Assembly (NCBI GenBank): GCA_000620545.1
Contig: KK211150.1
Location: forward strand, 539,423-603,422
Source of the DNA: Intrasporangiaceae bacterium URHB0013
Lineage (GTDB): Bacteria; Actinomycetota; Actinomycetes; Actinomycetales; Dermatophilaceae
DNA length: 64,000 nucleotides
Direction of reading: 5' to 3'
The notes under the pieces were generated by a model. It saw only the letters and a program-made list of their open reading frames with translations. It did not search any database and was not told the DNA's origin. The stretch's first letter is position 1. Every line of letters starts with the position of its first letter. The position numbers and the translations under genes were made by a program. Below are positions 50,754 to 58,819 of this stretch, piece by piece.

Positions 50754-50975
50754 GCCCTCGCACGTTAGCCCGCCTGGCGGCATACCTGAAGGGGCCACGC
50801 TCAGCGCGGGGCGGATCCGGCGCAAGCCGCCCGGAATGTCAGCTTCGGCGGGATGTCGCTGCCCTGTCCCCGGCCTTGTGGCAGGCAGCGGGGCCGGCCA
50901 CGTGGTCTCGTGGCTCGAGGACCTGACGGCCGGACGACTGGACCGCCCCGTGGAGGAGGACGAGACGGACCGGCC

Positions 50976-52388
50976 TCAGACGAGGTAGTCGTCGACGAGC
51001 CGGCTCGCGAGCGCGGTGTAGGTCTGCGGCGTCAGCGCGACGAAGCGTGCCTCGACGTCGGCGGGCAGGCCCAGCCCTCGGACGAACTCGTGGAGGTCGT
51101 CACCGTTGATGCGCCGGCCGCGGGTCAGCTCCTTGAGTCGCTCGTAAGGTTCCTCCATCCCCGGAACGCCCTGTGCGCCAAGGGCCCTCATCGCCGACTG
51201 GATCGGCTCACCGAGGACCTCCCAGTTCGACTCTAGGTCAGCGGCCATCGCGGCCGGCACGGCATCGAGGCCGGCGAGACCGCGGGCGACGTTGTCGAGC
51301 GCCAGCATCGAGTGGCCGAAGGCCGTGCCGATGTTGCGTTGCATGCTGGAGTCGGTCAGGTCGCGCTGGAGCCGGCTCTGCACGAGCGTGCCGCCGAGCA
51401 CGTCGAGGAGGGCGTTGCTCACCTCGAGGTTGGCCTCGGCGTTCTCGAAGCGGATCGGGTTGACCTTGTGCGGCATCGTGCTCGAGCCGACGGTGCCGTG
51501 CCCTCGCACCTGCGCGAAGTAGCCCATCGAGATGTAGGTCCACACGTCGGTGCACAGGTTGTGCAGGATGCGGTTGAAGCGCGCGACGTCGGCGTAGAGC
51601 TCGGCCTGCCAGTCGTGGCTCTCGATCTGCGTCGTCAGCGGGTTCCACGACAGGCCCAGCCCCTCGACGAACGCACGCGACACCGCCGGCCAGTCGACGT
51701 CCGGCAGCGCGAGCGCGTGGGCGCCGAACGTGCCCGTGGCACCGTTGAACTTGCCGAGGTACTCCTGCCCCTCGATGCGGCGGAGCTGCCGACGCAGACG
51801 GTGCGCGAGGACGGCGAGCTCCTTGCCCATCGTCGTCGGCGTCGCGGGCTGGCCGTGCGTGTGCGCGAGCAGCGGCACGTCCTTGAGCTCGCGAGCCATG
51901 TCGGACACCTGCGCGACGAGCGCCTGCGCCCTGGGCAGCCACACCTGCTCGACCGCGCCCTGGACCATGAGGGCGTAGGAGAGGTTGTTGACGTCCTCGC
52001 TCGTGCAGCCGAAGTGGATGAGCTCCGCCAGTCCCTGGTCGTCGTCCGCCGGGGCGATCGCGGTCAGGCGCTTCTTGAGGAAGTACTCGACGGCCTTGAC
52101 GTCGTGGACCGTGACGCGCTCGATGTCGGCCAGCTCCGCGACCTCGGCGGGGCCGAAGTCGTCGACGACCGCTCGCAGGGCTGCGATCTCGTCGTCGGTG
52201 AGCCGGCGCACGCCGGGCACGACGCCGTGGGAAGTCTGGTGGATCAGCCACTCGATCTCGACGTGCACCCGCTGCCGGTTGAGGGCCGCCTCCGACAGGT
52301 GGTCGACGAGGGGCGCGACGGCGCCGCGGTAGCGGCCGTCGAGCGCCCCGAGCGCAATGGGCGGGTTTGCGTCAGCAAGCGAGACCAT
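50976..52388 (-). CDS. purB: Adenylosuccinate lyase
   Basis: A 470-residue fumarase-superfamily enzyme acting twice in purine synthesis (SAICAR to AICAR, adenylosuccinate to AMP). Conserved blocks are IALGALDGRYRGAV at the N-terminus, FGCTSEDVNNLSYAL, HTHGQPATPTTMGKELA and the family signature GSSTMPHKVNPIRFENAEAN with the catalytic Ser loop. GGGAGGAT precedes ATG 52388. Length is normal. It is preceded by a terminator hairpin, so it is transcribed on its own. Confidence 0.97.
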   Translation of the reverse strand: MVSLADANPPIALGALDGRYRGAVAPLVDHLSEAALNRQRVHVEIEWLIHQTSHGVVPGVRRLTDDEIAALRAVVDDFGPAEVAELADIERVTVHDVKAVEYFLKKRLTAIAPADDDQGLAELIHFGCTSEDVNNLSYALMVQGAVEQVWLPRAQALVAQVSDMARELKDVPLLAHTHGQPATPTTMGKELAVLAHRLRRQLRRIEGQEYLGKFNGATGTFGAHALALPDVDWPAVSRAFVEGLGLSWNPLTTQIESHDWQAELYADVARFNRILHNLCTDVWTYISMGYFAQVRGHGTVGSSTMPHKVNPIRFENAEANLEVSNALLDVLGGTLVQSRLQRDLTDSSMQRNIGTAFGHSMLALDNVARGLAGLDAVPAAMAADLESNWEVLGEPIQSAMRALGAQGVPGMEEPYERLKELTRGRRINGDDLHEFVRGLGLPADVEARFVALTPQTYTALASRLVDDYLV

Positions 52389-52420
52389 GCCGACATCCTC
52401 CCAGAGCGCGAGGAGTGGTC

Positions 52421-52486
52421 CGTATGCCGTCCGCCGCACCCGGGCGTTCGCGCGCGCTCCCCGGGCCGGGCGGCATACGGCATACG
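52421..52486 (-). terminator. Hairpin between the VOC gene and purB
   Basis: CGTATGCCGT (52421-52430) pairs perfectly with ACGGCATACG (52477-52486), and an inner CCCGGG pairing is possible around a GC-rich loop. It lies after the stop of the minus-strand VOC gene. Both arms contain the recurrent GTATGCC/GGCATAC word. Confidence 0.55.
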
Positions 52487-52493
52487 CCCTCGG

Positions 52494-53285
52494 TCAGTCG
52501 GTCGGGGCGTCGGGGAGCTGCATGATCGAGAACGTCTCGCCCTGGGGGCCCGCGACGAGCGCCATCCGGCCGTACGGGGTGTCGAACGGCTCCTGCCTGA
52601 CCGAGCCGCCGAGAGCCGTGACCCGGTCGGCCGCTGCGTCGGCGTCCGGCACGGCGAAGTAGACCATCCAGTGCGACGGCACGTCGGCGGGCGCCGCGGC
52701 GGGGATGGCGCCGATGCCGCCGATGGGCGCCCCGCCCTCGAGCGTCGCCACCGAGTACTGGAAGCCGCCCTCGCCGATCTCGCTCAGCCGGAAGTCGAAC
52801 ACCTCCGAGTAGAACGCCTTGCTCGCCTCGTAGTCGCGGCTCATCGACTCGGCCCAGCAGAGCGCGCCGGGCTCGCCGACGAGGTCGGCACCGGTGTGCT
52901 CCCTGCCCTGCCACAGGCCGTAGGCGGCCCCGGCCGGGTCGGCGCCGACGGCGATGCGGCCGACCTGCAGGACGTCCATCGGCTCGAGGAAGAAGACGCC
53001 ACCCGCGGCCCTGGCCCGGTCCGCCGCGGCGTCGACGTCGTCGGTCGCGAGGTAGACCGTCCACGCACTGACCTGGCTGGGGTCGTTCGGGTTCTTGGCC
53101 ATGGCTCCCGCCACGACGTGGTCGTCCTTGCGAGCCATGACGTAGCCACCGGCCTCCGGCGGGAGGTCGTGGAAGGTCCAGCCGAAGAGGCTCCCGTAGA
53201 AGTCGCGGGCCCGGTCGAGGTCGTCGACCATGACGTCGGCCCAGCAAGGCGTGCCGGGCGGGAACGCCTCCTCGTGGACGGGCAT
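52494..53285 (-). CDS. VOC family protein with two glyoxalase-like domains
   Basis: A 263-residue protein of two VOC modules (about 10-125 and 140-258): PCWADVMVDDLDRARDFYGSLFGWTF and ALCWAESMSRDYEASKAFYSEVFDF begin each. The closing strands GADPAGAAYGLWQGREH and GPQGETFSIMQLP follow the expected pattern. Actinomycetes have many such proteins of unknown role; some act in antibiotic or hydroxyneurosporene synthesis. AGGAGG precedes ATG 53285. It follows a related gene by 23 bases, so the two form a likely operon from one duplication. Confidence 0.88.
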   Translation of the reverse strand: MPVHEEAFPPGTPCWADVMVDDLDRARDFYGSLFGWTFHDLPPEAGGYVMARKDDHVVAGAMAKNPNDPSQVSAWTVYLATDDVDAAADRARAAGGVFFLEPMDVLQVGRIAVGADPAGAAYGLWQGREHTGADLVGEPGALCWAESMSRDYEASKAFYSEVFDFRLSEIGEGGFQYSVATLEGGAPIGGIGAIPAAAPADVPSHWMVYFAVPDADAAADRVTALGGSVRQEPFDTPYGRMALVAGPQGETFSIMQLPDAPTD

Positions 53286-53308
53286 GGGTCCTCCTGTGGT
53301 CGTCGGGG

Positions 53309-54079
53309 TCACTCCAGGTCCGGCACGAGGAGCGAGAACACTTCTCCCTCAGGGCCGCCCAGTACCGCTCCGACGCCGTAGGGCCCGTCGAACGGTTCCT
53401 GCAGCAGCGTCGCACCGAGGTCGAGGGCCTGGGCCACGCAGGAGACGACATCACGGGTCGCGAAGGCGGCGACCCAGTGCGGCGGGATCTCGGCCGGCCA
53501 CTCTGCGTCGATCTCCGCCAGCCCGTAGGCCGGGTTGCCGTCGCCGGTGTGCGCCGTCGCCCAGCGCGGCCCGTCGGGCTCGGTCTCATCGGTGAACTCG
53601 TGGCCGAAGACACCGAGGTGGAAGCTCTGCACCCTGTCGTAGTCACGGGTCAGCAGCTCGTTCCACGTGAGCGACCCCGGCTCGTCGAGGACGCCGCTGC
53701 CCGGCAGGTCGCCCGGCTCCCAGACGCCGAAGTACGAACCACCGGGGTCCACGGCGATGAGCGTCCGGGACAGGGCGCCGATGGAGACGGGCCGGCCGAG
53801 GGTGCGGCCGCCGTACGCGTTGATGGCCCGCGCGGCGACCTCGATGTCACCGACGCGCAGGTAGGTCGTCCACTGGCTGGGGATCGGCGCCGTCCCGGGC
53901 TTGCGGCTGATGCCGGCGACGGGGTGGCCGTCCAGGAGCGCCATCGTGTAGCCGCCGGTCGCGGGGTCGCCGGCCAGCCACCGCCAGCCGAAGAGCTCGG
54001 TGTAGAAGGTCTGGGCCCGCGGGACGTCGCTGACGAGCAGGTCGACCCAGCACGGGGAGCCATAGGGATAGTCGGGCAC
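53309..54079 (-). CDS. VOC family protein, paralogue of the neighbour
   Basis: A 256-residue two-module VOC protein: PCWVDLLVSDVPRAQTFYTELFGWRWL and LTWNELLTRDYDRVQSFHLGVFGHEF start the halves, ending GGPEGEVFSLLVPD. It is clearly homologous to the gene at 52494 but more divergent. Start: GTG 54079 gives the family N-terminus (PDYPYGSPCW); a GTG at 54100 is possible, and neither has a clear ribosome binding site. It lies 25 bases after the LMW phosphatase gene. Confidence 0.82.
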   Translation of the reverse strand: MPDYPYGSPCWVDLLVSDVPRAQTFYTELFGWRWLAGDPATGGYTMALLDGHPVAGISRKPGTAPIPSQWTTYLRVGDIEVAARAINAYGGRTLGRPVSIGALSRTLIAVDPGGSYFGVWEPGDLPGSGVLDEPGSLTWNELLTRDYDRVQSFHLGVFGHEFTDETEPDGPRWATAHTGDGNPAYGLAEIDAEWPAEIPPHWVAAFATRDVVSCVAQALDLGATLLQEPFDGPYGVGAVLGGPEGEVFSLLVPDLE

Positions 54080-54104
54080 GGTCAGATCCGGGTCTCGCAC
54101 AGGG

Positions 54105-54656
54105 TCAGGTCCGGTCCCCGCCGCGCTGGTCCTGCAGCTGGGCCAGCCGGCCGTCCAGCTGGTCCCTGACGTGCTGAAGGATGCCACGACAGGCGGCCTC
54201 CACCTCCGCGAAACACCGGGTGAAGTGCTCTTCTCGGCCGTACCACGGGTCGCCGGTCTCGAGGGTGCCCGCGGCCACCGCCTCCGGGTCGAACTCGCGT
54301 ACCAGCCGGATCTTTCCGCGGTTGTTCGGCGTGCGCGCGAGACGCTGCAGGGTGCGCACGTGCCCTTCGTCGGACGCGAGGACGAGGTCGAGGTCGTCGA
54401 ACTCGTCGGGGTCGAACTCGCGGGCCCGGTGCCTCGACCCGTCGTAGCCGTGTCGGGCGAGCACCTCGACGGTGCGTGGGTCGGCCTGCTCGCCGACGTG
54501 CCAGTCGCCGGTCCCGCTCGAGCTCACCCGGACGCGGTCGGCGATGCCGGCGTCCTCGACCAGGTGCTGGAGGATCACGTGACCCATGGGAGACCTGCAG
54601 ATGTTGCCGCTGCACACGAAGGTGACGTGGAGTGGGCGAGACGACATGGTGCCCAT
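54105..54656 (-). CDS. Low molecular weight protein-tyrosine phosphatase
   Basis: A 183-residue LMW-PTP. The active-site loop is VCSGNICRSPMG (C-x5-R-S) and the general acid Asp lies in ETGDPWYGREE. Roughly 20 residues at the C-terminus extend beyond the fold. In actinomycetes such enzymes (PtpA-like) act on phosphotyrosine proteins, in polysaccharide export control or in secretion. No bacterial tyrosine kinase is nearby and the glycan locus is 19 kb away, so a link is only possible. ATG 54647 is an alternative start. Confidence 0.9.
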   Translation of the reverse strand: MGTMSSRPLHVTFVCSGNICRSPMGHVILQHLVEDAGIADRVRVSSSGTGDWHVGEQADPRTVEVLARHGYDGSRHRAREFDPDEFDDLDLVLASDEGHVRTLQRLARTPNNRGKIRLVREFDPEAVAAGTLETGDPWYGREEHFTRCFAEVEAACRGILQHVRDQLDGRLAQLQDQRGGDRT

Positions 54657-54842
54657 TGAACACCGCGGACCGCGCCCCGAGGCCCGAAGCGAGGTGCCAC
54701 CTCGTCACGGTGTCGTCACGGCGTCGGTGGGGCGGCCGGCGCCCCGGCCGGCGCCCGGGCTCGGTGCGGTGGTCCCGCCCGTCTCGCGGCCGGATCTGCT
54801 GTGGTTGCTGGGGCTGTCGGTGGCCAGTGGGACGGTGTGGCC

Positions 54843-55271
54843 ATGACGACGACTGCGCAACGGTCAGGGGTGGGGGCGAGTGTCCCCGAGGCCCTCGAGT
54901 CCGGTTTCGCCGCCTGTGTCGCGGCTGGTGACCTGGAGGGCATCGTGCGGTTGTATGCCGCCGACGCCGTCGTGAGCCTTCCGCGCGGTCGCGAGGCGGC
55001 GGGCTCGGCCGCCATCCGCGCCGCCTTCGCCGCCGCTCTGGCGGCGGGCGCCCTCGGTCCGGTCGGCGTCCCCGCTCCTGCTGTCACCGCCCGTGTCGTC
55101 GTGACCGGCGGCCTGGCGATGACGACGTCCACCACGGCCGACGGCACGGTGCACACCCAGGTCGCCCGTCGCACGGACGACGGCCGCTGGGTGTGGGTCC
55201 GCGACGGCTCGCGGCTGCGCGACGTCGAGGCGTGCTTCCCCGCGCCGTCGGGCGATCTCGCGGTGGCGTAG
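54843..55271 (+). CDS. NTF2-like/SnoaL-like protein
   Basis: A 142-residue alpha+beta barrel protein: LESGFAACVAAGDLEGIVRLYAADAVVSLPRGREAAGSAAIRAAFAAAL is the typical helix-helix-strand start of the SnoaL/NTF2-like fold, followed by beta strands (TARVVVTGGLAMTTSTTADG and WVWVRDGSRLRD). There is no certain catalytic residue. The fold serves ketosteroid isomerase, small-molecule binding and many unknown functions. It ends ten bases before the MFS gene and may be co-transcribed with it. Confidence 0.75.
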   Translation: MTTTAQRSGVGASVPEALESGFAACVAAGDLEGIVRLYAADAVVSLPRGREAAGSAAIRAAFAAALAAGALGPVGVPAPAVTARVVVTGGLAMTTSTTADGTVHTQVARRTDDGRWVWVRDGSRLRDVEACFPAPSGDLAVA

Positions 55272-55280
55272 TTTCGCTCT

Positions 55281-56636
55281 GTGACCGACGTACCTCCAGG
55301 CCCCCGGGCACCCGCCCCCGCGCCCGCCCCGGCCACTCGTCGGTCGCACCTCATCGACCTGACGCCGTTGCGGGTCAGCCCGCCCTTCGCCCGGCTCTGG
55401 TTCGGCAACACCCTCGCCGGCATCGGCACGTTCGTCACCAACACGGCCGTCGGCCTGCACATCTACGACCTGACGCACTCGACCTTCATGGTCTCGCTCG
55501 TCGCGTGGTTCTCACTGCTGCCGATGATCGTCGCCGGTCTCTACGGCGGCGCGATCGCCGACCGCTTCGACCGGCGGGCCGTCGCCCTCTCGGCCTCGAC
55601 GGTCGCGTGGGCGTCCACCGTGGTCCTGGCCTCGATCACCTGGGCGGGCGCCGAGGCGGTCTGGATCTTCTACGTCATCACCACCGTCAACGCCGTGGCG
55701 GCGACCATCGCCTCGGCGACGCGTCAGGCGATCACGCCACGGCTGCTGCCCACGGCGCAGCTGCCCAAGGCGGCGGCACTTCTCGGCATCTCCGCAGGGG
55801 TCATGGTGACGGTCGGCCCCGGCCTCGCGGGCGTGCTCGTCGCGCGGGCCGGCTATGCGTGGACGTACACCGTCGACGTCGTCCTCTTCTTCGCCGGCTT
55901 CTTCGGCCTCTGGACCCTGCCCCGCATCCGACCTGAGGGGGAGCGCCCGACCACCGGCGGCTTCCGCTCGGTCCTCGACGGGCTCGCGCACCTGCGCCGC
56001 GCCCCCAACGTGCGGATGAGCTTCGTCGTCGACATCATCGCCATGACGTTCGGCCAGCCGATGGTGCTCTTCCCCGCCGTCGGGGCGATCGTCATCGGCG
56101 GGGGATCGGTCACGGCCGGCGTCCTGCTCGCGTCCTTCGCCGTCGGCGGGATCGTCTCGAGCCTCGGCTCCGGTCGCGTCACCGGGCTGCGCTGGCAGGG
56201 CCTCGCCATCCGCAACGCGATCGTCTCGTACGGCCTGGCCATCCTCGGTTTCGGCATCGTGCTCGCCGTCACCGAGCTCGGCGGCCATGCCGTCGAGTCG
56301 ATGGACTTCGGCGACGCCAACGCGTGGGCGCTGGGCCTGGCGGCCCTCTGCCTCGCTGTTGCCGGTGGGTCCGACAACATCAGCGCGATCTTCCGGCAGT
56401 CCATCCTGCAGGCAGCGGTGCCCGACCACCTGCGCGGCCGCACCCAGGGCGTCTTCACGGTCGTCGTGACCGGTGGGCCCCGGCTGGGACAGATGTTCGC
56501 GGGCACGCTCGCGACGCTGACGGCCACCTGGGTGCCCCCTGTCGTCGGGGGCGTCCTCGTCGTCGTGCTCGTCGTCGTCGCGGTGGCGCGGGTGACGTCG
56601 TTCAGGGACTACGACGCCCTTGACCCGCGACCCTGA
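55281..56636 (+). CDS. MFS transporter
   Basis: A 451-residue membrane protein with about eleven or twelve hydrophobic segments after a 20-residue Pro/Ala-rich N-terminus. The MFS loop motif GGAIADRFDRRAVAL follows helix 2. The overall pattern resembles EntS-type (enterobactin exporter, PF05977) exporters, including the late DNISAIFRQSILQAAVPDHLRGRTQGVF. It is likely an exporter of a drug or siderophore-like molecule; substrate unknown. The start is GTG 55281. The stop codon lies within a 14-bp tandem repeat. Confidence 0.9.
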   Translation: MTDVPPGPRAPAPAPAPATRRSHLIDLTPLRVSPPFARLWFGNTLAGIGTFVTNTAVGLHIYDLTHSTFMVSLVAWFSLLPMIVAGLYGGAIADRFDRRAVALSASTVAWASTVVLASITWAGAEAVWIFYVITTVNAVAATIASATRQAITPRLLPTAQLPKAAALLGISAGVMVTVGPGLAGVLVARAGYAWTYTVDVVLFFAGFFGLWTLPRIRPEGERPTTGGFRSVLDGLAHLRRAPNVRMSFVVDIIAMTFGQPMVLFPAVGAIVIGGGSVTAGVLLASFAVGGIVSSLGSGRVTGLRWQGLAIRNAIVSYGLAILGFGIVLAVTELGGHAVESMDFGDANAWALGLAALCLAVAGGSDNISAIFRQSILQAAVPDHLRGRTQGVFTVVVTGGPRLGQMFAGTLATLTATWVPPVVGGVLVVVLVVVAVARVTSFRDYDALDPRP

Positions 56637-56670
56637 GGTGCAGACCCTGAGGTCCAGACCCTGGGGGTCG
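56629..56670. repeat. 14-bp tandem repeat across the MFS stop codon
   Basis: Three units with a 14-base period begin with GACCCTG at 56629, 56643 and 56657; the first two read GACCCTGAGGT and the third is diverged. The first copy supplies the TGA stop of the MFS gene. The same octamer GACCCTGA is repeated upstream of the exporter at 2261. Confidence 0.8.
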
Positions 56671-56708
56671 CCGGAGAGTCACGCCGCTCCCGGACGCCTC
56701 GGGTGGGC

Positions 56709-57386
56709 TCAGGGCCCTCGGGACGGCGCGCCCCGTGGCTGCACGAGGCCCGACTCGTAGGCGTGGATGACGAGGTGCACGCGGTCGTGGACGCACAGCT
56801 TGACGAGGAGGTGTCCGATGTGGGTCTTGACGCTGCTCTCGGCGACGTAGAGCTCCGCAGCGATCTGGGCGTTGGTCTCGCCCCGGGCAACCAGCCTGAG
56901 CACCTCGAGCTCGCGAGGCGTGAGGTCGACCTCTGGCGTCCCGGGAGTCGGCGCGGGAAGGAACCGGGCATACCGGTCCAGCAACCTCCGCGTCACTCCC
57001 GGCGCGAGCAGGGCCTCGCCCCCGGCGACCGTGCGAACGGCGTGCACGAGCTCCTCGGCCGTGGCGTCCTTCAGCAGGAAACCGCTGGCGCCGGCGCGCA
57101 GGGCACTGACGATGTAGTCGTCGAGGTCGAACGTCGTCATGACGATCACCCTCGGCGACGCCGGGCCACCTTCGACGATGCGCCGAGTCGCCTCGACGCC
57201 GTCCATCACGGGCATGCGGATGTCGACGATCGCCACGTCGGGGGAGTGGACGCGAGCCTGCTCGACGGCCTGCTCGCCGTTGCAGGCCTCGGCGACGACC
57301 TCGATCTCGGGCACCGTGCTGAGGCAGTCGCGAAGCGCGCCACGCATGAGCGGCTGGTCCTCGGCGATGAGTACCCGGATCGTCAC
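56709..57386 (-). CDS. NarL-type response regulator
   Basis: A 225-residue regulator. The receiver domain (1-120) has LIAEDQPL, the phospho-acceptor Asp in VAIVDIRMPVMDG, the Thr in VIVMTTFD and the Lys in GFLLKDA. The LuxR-type helix-turn-helix (about 155-215) contains LTPRELEVLRLVARGETNAQIAAELYVAESSVKTHI. The GTG start overlaps the kinase gene stop by four bases. It should bind DNA when phosphorylated; the divergent RND operon at 58820 is the most likely target. Confidence 0.93.
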   Translation of the reverse strand: MTIRVLIAEDQPLMRGALRDCLSTVPEIEVVAEACNGEQAVEQARVHSPDVAIVDIRMPVMDGVEATRRIVEGGPASPRVIVMTTFDLDDYIVSALRAGASGFLLKDATAEELVHAVRTVAGGEALLAPGVTRRLLDRYARFLPAPTPGTPEVDLTPRELEVLRLVARGETNAQIAAELYVAESSVKTHIGHLLVKLCVHDRVHLVIHAYESGLVQPRGAPSRGP

Positions 57387-58624
57387 GTCACCGCCTCGCA
57401 GTCCAACGGGAGCAGGGCATCGACGAGGAAGCCACCGCCTCGTCCCGGACCGACGTAGATGCAGCCGCCGACCGACGAGACGCGCTGGCGCATGCCGAGC
57501 AGGCCACGTCCCGAGGATTCCGCCTGGCTGCGACCTCCACCGAAGTCGCGCACCGCGATCCGGAGCGCGTCGGCGCCGAAGTCGACGCGCACGACGACGG
57601 CCGACCCCGTGGCGTGCTTGAGGGCGTTGCTGAGCCCTTCCTGGACGATCCGGAAGGCGTTGAGCTCGATGGCCGGCGGCAGCAGCCGGCGGTCACCGGT
57701 GATCTCGAGCTCCACCGAGGTGCCGGCCTCGACGATGCTGGCCACGAGGATCTCGAGCTGGCCCAGGTGCGGTGGCCTCATCGGCAGGGCGTCCCCGTCG
57801 TCGGTGTGCAACACCCCGACGAGCCGGCGCATGTCGGCCAGGGCGCTCTTGCCGAGCCCCTCGATCGAGGCGAGTGCGTCGCGCACGGACGCAGGTGCAT
57901 CACCCGCGCCGCGACGCGCGGTGGACGCCCGGAGAACGATGACGCCGACGTTGCCCGAAACGATGTCGTGCAGCTCCCGGGCGATGGACGCGCGCTCGCG
58001 TGCGGCCGAGAGCGCCGCGAGGGCCTCCTGCTCGTGCGCGAAGCGTTCCGTGCGGTCCTCGAGGAGCCGCGCGTGCTGCTCGAGGAGCTGGGTGCGGCCC
58101 CTCTCCAGCCGGACGCCGCGACCGAGCGACCAGGCACACACGAGGGTGATGACCTCCGTCAGCCCCTCGTCGTACTCGCCCGGGTTGAGGAAGACGAGGG
58201 CCCCGAAGGCCATCACCACGCAGACGAGGAGCAGGCACCAGGCCGAGCGGGCGAGGGGCCACAGCTGGGCCACGGTGTAGATGGCGACGACGACGGCGAA
58301 CGGCAGGGCGGCCACCGGGTAGCGCTGCCGGTACCTGATGAACTGGGACGTGACGCAGATCAGCAGGACCGTGCCCGGCGCGATGCGACGCCAGGCGAGC
58401 GCCGAGGTGCCCACGAGGACCTCCACGGCGCCGAAGGGGTCCGGATCGGTGTAGTGGAGGTCGTCCCCGTCATCGGTGATGACGACGAGCGATGCACGCT
58501 CGAGGAAGCTGACGAGCGACAGGGCTGTCACGAGGGCCGCCAGCGCGACGTCGGCCATCGGCGGACGCCATCTCGGCCGTCCGGGGGGCCCCACCGGCGG
58601 GGTCCCACGGCGCGAGGTGACCAT
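57383..58624 (-). CDS. Sensor histidine kinase (HisKA_3 type)
   Basis: A 413-residue membrane kinase. There are about five hydrophobic segments in residues 20-170. A HisKA_3 dimerisation domain follows, with the phospho-accepting His in ARERASIARELHDIVSGNVGVIVLRA, and an HATPase domain with the N box EGLSNALKHA and G boxes GGGRSQ and GRGLLGMRQRV. There is no extracellular sensor domain, so it probably senses the membrane itself, as in LiaS/DesK-like kinases. ATG 58624 is chosen although its ribosome binding site is weak. It lies 195 bases from the divergent RND operon. Confidence 0.9.
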   Translation of the reverse strand: MVTSRRGTPPVGPPGRPRWRPPMADVALAALVTALSLVSFLERASLVVITDDGDDLHYTDPDPFGAVEVLVGTSALAWRRIAPGTVLLICVTSQFIRYRQRYPVAALPFAVVVAIYTVAQLWPLARSAWCLLLVCVVMAFGALVFLNPGEYDEGLTEVITLVCAWSLGRGVRLERGRTQLLEQHARLLEDRTERFAHEQEALAALSAARERASIARELHDIVSGNVGVIVLRASTARRGAGDAPASVRDALASIEGLGKSALADMRRLVGVLHTDDGDALPMRPPHLGQLEILVASIVEAGTSVELEITGDRRLLPPAIELNAFRIVQEGLSNALKHATGSAVVVRVDFGADALRIAVRDFGGGRSQAESSGRGLLGMRQRVSSVGGCIYVGPGRGGGFLVDALLPLDCEAVT

Positions 58625-58819
58625 GGCCGCGTAGTCAGTCGGCTCATCCTCGGGGAGGAGGCCGTCCTCCACCCCTCCACCGTCGTGGCGTCCCCCCAGT
58701 GCCAGTGGGACACGCGTGCGCAGGAGATGAAGTCGGTCCCCAAGCCGGACGACCACGTGATCCTCCCCTCACTAGCGTCCCTCTCAAGGTAAGACGTCTC
58801 TGACCTTGGAGGGTTCGAT

